The notes under the pieces are model-generated. The model saw only the letters and a list, made by a program, of their open reading frames with translations, was not told the origin of the DNA and ran no database searches. 64,000 nucleotides of DNA from Limibacter armeniacum (GTDB lineage: Bacteria; Bacteroidota; Bacteroidia; Cytophagales; Flammeovirgaceae), in assembly GCF_036880985.1 (NCBI RefSeq), contig NZ_JBAJNO010000008.1, positions 186,001 through 250,000 of the forward strand, read 5' to 3'. A program made the position numbers and the translations under genes. How positions within the stretch are numbered: the first letter of the stretch is position 1; each line of letters starts with the position of its first letter. Of this stretch, positions 60,195 to 64,000 are shown one piece after another.

Positions 60195-60692
60195 ATGACC
60201 CGTGATAGAAAAGATCGAGGCAATAACGTCTACAAGTTTGTAGTAACAGAAGACGTTTGGATACAGACCAGCCTCAAAGACATTTCATTTGAAAATGACT
60301 GGATCAGTTTTGAGAATGGTATCATCAGACTGAAAGGAACAAACAAGCAAGGTTATGCTTGGGATGGTTGTTCCCCCAAAAAGATATGGCTGGATTTGGT
60401 GTGGGGGACTCCCGATGGTAGGTTAGATGAAAGAACTGAATTGCCCCTGACATATTATGCTTCTCTTTTCCATGATGCCATTTATCAGTTTAAAGATGAG
60501 ATAGTGATTAGCAGAAAAGAAGCAGACTTACTCTTCAGGCAAATGATGAAAGAAACAGGCTTTGTTTGGAGTGGGATGTATTACTTTTTTGTCCGAATGT
60601 TTGGCGGTTTTTATGGAAAGTGGCTTAAAAAGGAATCGGCTCCTAAAGTGGAAGTAAAGACCTACTCTTGGTTGGAAGTAGTCGCTGTCTAA
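60195..60692 (+). CDS. DUF1353-like protein
   Basis: 165 residues, no signal peptide. GYAWDGCSPKKIWLDLVWGT, then PDGRLDERTELPLTYYASLF, HDAIYQFKDEIVISRKEADL and LFRQMMKETG match the DUF1353 pattern: GYxxDGxSxP, HDxLY, and a helix with KEADxxF. The family occurs in phages and bacteria without a proven function; the paired His/Asp residues could be a metal or catalytic site. It follows the J-like gene by 70 bases and may be co-transcribed. Confidence 0.8.
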   Translation: MTRDRKDRGNNVYKFVVTEDVWIQTSLKDISFENDWISFENGIIRLKGTNKQGYAWDGCSPKKIWLDLVWGTPDGRLDERTELPLTYYASLFHDAIYQFKDEIVISRKEADLLFRQMMKETGFVWSGMYYFFVRMFGGFYGKWLKKESAPKVEVKTYSWLEVVAV

Positions 60693-60735
60693 AAGCATAT
60701 TGTGATAGTAGATGAGAATTGTACAGAAACAGTAA

Positions 60736-60774
60736 GACCGTAGTTTTGATAAGGATCGAAACTGCGGTTTTTTT
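60736..60774 (+). terminator. Terminator after the DUF1353-like gene
   Basis: GACCGTAGTTTTGAT (60736-60750) pairs with ATCGAAACTGCGGTT (60755-60769), with two wobble or mismatch positions, then a T run. Confidence 0.85.
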
Positions 60775-61124
60775 GTTTGGAGTGATTTAGTTATTGAATA
60801 TAAATATTTTAATATAACAATTTGTAAAAGTTATTAAACCGTAACTTGAATTTTGGATTAGTAAAATCTTAAAATACCCTAAATCAAGGTAAATAGGCAG
60901 GTTTTTTAGTTTTTAGGAAATAGGAATTTTCTTATTTCTCAGATTACTTTTTATTCTTATTAATTTTTACTCCCTCATTATTAGGTTGTTAATGATGCTT
61001 AATTCTTCATGGTAAGATTATTGTCCTAACAATAATAAGTACAAATATATCATTGAATGTTTGTAAATGTTTATAACAAAAAGGCACACTTATACTAAAT
61101 ACTAACACTCTTTTTTTATTGGGA
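60775..61124. other. AT-rich intergenic region upstream of the PAS gene
   Basis: 350 bases without a coding frame. Presumably holds the promoter of the 61125 gene; no clear TAnnTTTG element was settled on. Confidence 0.4.
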
Positions 61125-64000
61125 ATGGGAATACAAAAGGATAATATCCAAACCAGCTTGAAACTAGACACCCAATGGAATGTCTTTGTGAGTACTCTAA
61201 AGGAGCTTTCTGTGAGTTTAGAGAACCACGATCTGGATTGGACATCAGCTGCTGATCACGTTACTAAGCGTTTGACGGAAGTAACTAAAGCCAACAGGGC
61301 CGGTATATGGGCATATAGTGCATTTAGACATAATCTTGAGGCTATCTCACTGTTTGATAGCGATGAACAGGACTTTGTCAGAGATGTTCATATCTGTAGG
61401 TACGATGTATCAGATTTCTTTGATTCAATCGAAAGGGGAGAAATTGTCAAAGCAGATAGGGCACAAGAGCATCCGCTTACCGAAGGGCTTTTAGAGATCT
61501 ACCTGAGACCAGCATTGATCCAGTCTATGCTATACATTCCCCTTAGCTATGGAGGTATACTATATGGTATGGTTGGCCTTGAGTACAAGCATATTGTAAG
61601 AAACTGGACTCCAGAAGAGATTCTTTTCCTTTCCTCTGTGACAAATATGATCGCAGTGAATTTCAAGTTGCAGGACGTACATGCCCAGCAATTTGATCAG
61701 ACACCTGATGAGGATGTGAAAAAAGCATTTCATGAACTCAAAGCCAGAGAGCAGGAGATCATTTCACAGAGAGAGGTTTCATATAAATACAACCAAAAAC
61801 TCCGTCAGAAAGAGTCAGAGCTTAAGACTATTCTCAATACGATTGAGTGTAAAAATTACCTAGTAAGATTTACACCTGACGGAAAACTCACTTATGTAAG
61901 TGATCCATTCCTTAAGTTAGGCAACTTATCAAGAGAGGCGATTAATGGCCGTAACATTGTTGATTTTGTCAAGAATAAAGAAGGACTGGAGGAAATATAC
62001 AAGAGTATATTAGAAAGGTTAGCAAATGGTGAGACCGTTGAGCGAGACCTTGAAGTTACACTGCCAACAGGTAATTTCTGGATGCATGTAACTTATGCTC
62101 CAATGCATAACGAGCAGAATCAGGTCAATGAGGTTTTGGGTCTTTATGCCAATATTACTCATCAGAAAGAACAGGAGCAGGAGCTTAAAGAGAAGAATGA
62201 AGAACTGACGGTTTCTGAAGAGGAGCTACGCCAGCAGCAGGAAGAGATCCTGTCTCAGCGTGAGGTGGTAGAGCAATACAATGCCGAGCTGAAGAGAAAA
62301 GAAGAAGAGCTGAGTGGTATTATAGGTTCTGTAGAACAGAAAAATTACGTAATCCGCTATGATCTGGATGGATTGATCACTTATGTGAGTGAGCCATTCA
62401 TGAGGTTATTTGAACCATCAGGTGATGTTCAGCCACAGGAAGAAATGGAGAGTGTCAACCTGAAAGATGTTGAGCCTGCATTTATCAACAATCCACAGGC
62501 ATTCGAGGAGCATATCTCAAAGCTGAAGCGCGGAGAGGTTGTTGTAAGGGAAAGTGAGATTGCTTTAGAGGATGGCCGTGTTATTTATATACAAGCTACT
62601 GAAACGCCAATTCTTGATAAGGATGGTAATATAAATGCAGTATTCAGTATATCAGCGGACATGACAGCTCAGAAGCTGCAACACTTGGAGCTTCAGCATA
62701 AGAATGAAGAGTTGTTGACTTCAGAAGAAGAGCTTCGTCAACAACAGGAAGAGATCCTGTCTCAGCGTGAGGTAGTAGAGCAATACAATGCCGAGCTGAA
62801 GAGAAAAGAAGAAGAGCTGAGTGGTATTATAGGTTCTGTAGAGCAGAAAAACTATGTGATTTACTACGATATTGATGGAACCATCACTTATGTCAGCGAA
62901 CCTTTTGTAAAGTTATTAGATCCATCTGGTACCCAGCAACAGGAGGGAGCAGAAAGTATAAACTTGAGGGATGTAGTACCTAACTTTGCGAATAATCCGG
63001 AAGTATTTGATGAGCATATCTCAAAGCTGAAGAAAGGTGAAGTAGTAGTAAGGGAAACAATATTACCAGCATCAGATGGTCGTACTGTTTATATACAAGC
63101 TACAGAAACACCAATCTTTGATAAGGATGGCAATGTGAAGTCGGTATTCAGTATTTCAGCAGATATTACTGAACAAAAAGAACAGCAGCTTGTACTTCAG
63201 TACAAGAATGAAGAGTTGCTGACTTCAGAAGAAGAGCTTCGCCAACAACAGGAAGAGATCCTGTCTCAACGTGAGGTAGTAGAGCAGTACAATATTGAGC
63301 TGAAGAGAAAAGAAGAAGAGCTGAGTGGTATTATAGGTTCTATCGAGCAACAAAACTACGTATCCCGTTACGATCTGGATGGTTGGATCACTTATGTGAG
63401 TGAACCATTCATGAAGTTGCTCGATCCATCAGGCACACAGCAGCAGCAGCAGGATATGGCGAAGCTCAACCTGAAAGAGGTCGAGCCAGCATTTGTCGAT
63501 AATCCACAGGCATATGAGGAGCATATAGCAAAGTTGAAGCGTGGGGAAGTAATCATCAGGGATAGTGTAATTCCAACAGAAGATGGTCGTACTATCTACA
63601 TGCAAATGACGGAAACCCCAATCCTTGATAAGGATGGTAATGTGAAGTCAGTATTTTGTATTTCGGCAGATATTACTGAGCAAAAAGAGCAGCAGATTGT
63701 ACTTCAGCACAAGAATGAGGAGTTACTGACTTCAGAAGAGGAACTTCGCCAGCAGCAGGAAGAGATCATTGCACAGCGTGAAGCAGCTGAGCAATACACA
63801 GTCATGCTCAAGCAAAAAGAGTCAGAGCTGCAAGGAGTCATCAAGTCGATTGAAGGACAGAACTACTTAGTACGCTTTACTCCTGAAGGAATCATCACCT
63901 ATATCAGTGATCCATTTATCAAGTTTGCAGGCTTGCCTGAAGATGCACTCATTGGACATAGCATTGTAGAGTTCGTTGCTAAAAGCGGTGAAAGTTCTGC
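61125..64000 (+). CDS. GAF/multi-PAS sensor protein, 3' end outside the window
   Basis: 958 codons from the ATG at 61125, open to the end of the window. An N-terminal GAF domain (about 20-190: VTKRLTEVTKANRAGIWAYS, LYIPLSYGGILYGMVGLEYK) is followed by at least five PAS domains starting near residues 240, 403, 572, 740 and 909. They are separated by coiled-coil linkers NEELLTSEEELRQQQEEILS and AELKRKEEELSGIIGS. PAS modules 2-4 and three linkers are nearly identical. There is no transmembrane helix, so it is a cytoplasmic sensor. The missing C-terminus should tell whether it is a kinase, cyclase or PP2C phosphatase. Confidence 0.9.
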   Translation, partial: MGIQKDNIQTSLKLDTQWNVFVSTLKELSVSLENHDLDWTSAADHVTKRLTEVTKANRAGIWAYSAFRHNLEAISLFDSDEQDFVRDVHICRYDVSDFFDSIERGEIVKADRAQEHPLTEGLLEIYLRPALIQSMLYIPLSYGGILYGMVGLEYKHIVRNWTPEEILFLSSVTNMIAVNFKLQDVHAQQFDQTPDEDVKKAFHELKAREQEIISQREVSYKYNQKLRQKESELKTILNTIECKNYLVRFTPDGKLTYVSDPFLKLGNLSREAINGRNIVDFVKNKEGLEEIYKSILERLANGETVERDLEVTLPTGNFWMHVTYAPMHNEQNQVNEVLGLYANITHQKEQEQELKEKNEELTVSEEELRQQQEEILSQREVVEQYNAELKRKEEELSGIIGSVEQKNYVIRYDLDGLITYVSEPFMRLFEPSGDVQPQEEMESVNLKDVEPAFINNPQAFEEHISKLKRGEVVVRESEIALEDGRVIYIQATETPILDKDGNINAVFSISADMTAQKLQHLELQHKNEELLTSEEELRQQQEEILSQREVVEQYNAELKRKEEELSGIIGSVEQKNYVIYYDIDGTITYVSEPFVKLLDPSGTQQQEGAESINLRDVVPNFANNPEVFDEHISKLKKGEVVVRETILPASDGRTVYIQATETPIFDKDGNVKSVFSISADITEQKEQQLVLQYKNEELLTSEEELRQQQEEILSQREVVEQYNIELKRKEEELSGIIGSIEQQNYVSRYDLDGWITYVSEPFMKLLDPSGTQQQQQDMAKLNLKEVEPAFVDNPQAYEEHIAKLKRGEVIIRDSVIPTEDGRTIYMQMTETPILDKDGNVKSVFCISADITEQKEQQIVLQHKNEELLTSEEELRQQQEEIIAQREAAEQYTVMLKQKESELQGVIKSIEGQNYLVRFTPEGIITYISDPFIKFAGLPEDALIGHSIVEFVAKSGESS

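Noticed and set aside
62215-63861. Repeated ~505-base units considered as a CRISPR array or mobile repeat
   Set aside because: The repeats are in frame, encode PAS and coiled-coil modules, and there are no short direct repeats with unique spacers.

Overview
The window looks like a chromosomal segment of an AT-rich Bacteroidota bacterium, most likely of the Cytophagales/Flammeovirgaceae type. The evidence is two SusC/SusD-type outer-membrane uptake pairs, many Bacteroidota-typical families (DUF4173/CreD cassette, DUF5777, DUF4174, GH97, YceI), lipoproteins with Bacteroidota-style lipoboxes, and promoter matches to the TTTG-N19/20-TAnnTTTG consensus of the Bacteroidota primary sigma factor. The genus is inference only. 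No rRNA, tRNA, CRISPR array, prophage or intact insertion sequence was seen.

Layout. 0.1-8.5 kb: a type II NADH dehydrogenase, then a decayed stretch (a C-terminal gene scrap, a gene with an internal deletion, a frameshifted TlpA-like thioredoxin), an esterase, a nitric-oxide defence pair (flavohaemoglobin plus Rrf2/NsrR-like repressor with a candidate operator) and a small nuclease operon. 8.7-26 kb: housekeeping and accessory metabolism (M48 protease, esterases, an OhrR/Ohr peroxide module with a clear OhrR operator, DUF389 membrane protein, GH97 alpha-glucosidase, acyl-CoA dehydrogenase, glycosyltransferase-like protein, CocE-type hydrolase, MaoC hydratase, lytic transglycosylase lipoprotein, alpha-oxoamine synthase). 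26-33 kb: an NTF2-like lipoprotein, a membrane-bound PP2C/SpoIIE phosphatase, and a four-gene membrane operon (6-TM protein, winged-helix regulator, DUF4173, CreD) carrying two near-identical palindromes that look like its operators. 33.5-36.8 kb: tsaB and priA.

37-54 kb is an outer-membrane and secreted-protein region. It has a tandem pair of paralogous parallel beta-helix lipoproteins whose leaders are also duplicated, an intergenic region with a BIME-like palindrome and a copied terminator, then two susC/susD-like operons, the second with a third lipoprotein gene and a strongly biased codon use. 54-58.7 kb is a leftward cluster of exported redox-type proteins: a CX4CH cytochrome-like lipoprotein, YceI, a DUF5777 barrel, DUF4174, a four-helix His-rich membrane protein and an MsrA lipoprotein.

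Between the leftward msrA and a rightward J-domain-like gene, positions 58742-58956 hold at least five DnaA boxes in both orientations, two of them perfect TTATCCACA. Genes diverge on either side, so this is a good candidate for the chromosomal replication origin. The right end holds a DUF1353-like gene and the first 958 codons of a large cytoplasmic GAF/multi-PAS sensor built from near-identical PAS plus coiled-coil modules; it runs off the window.
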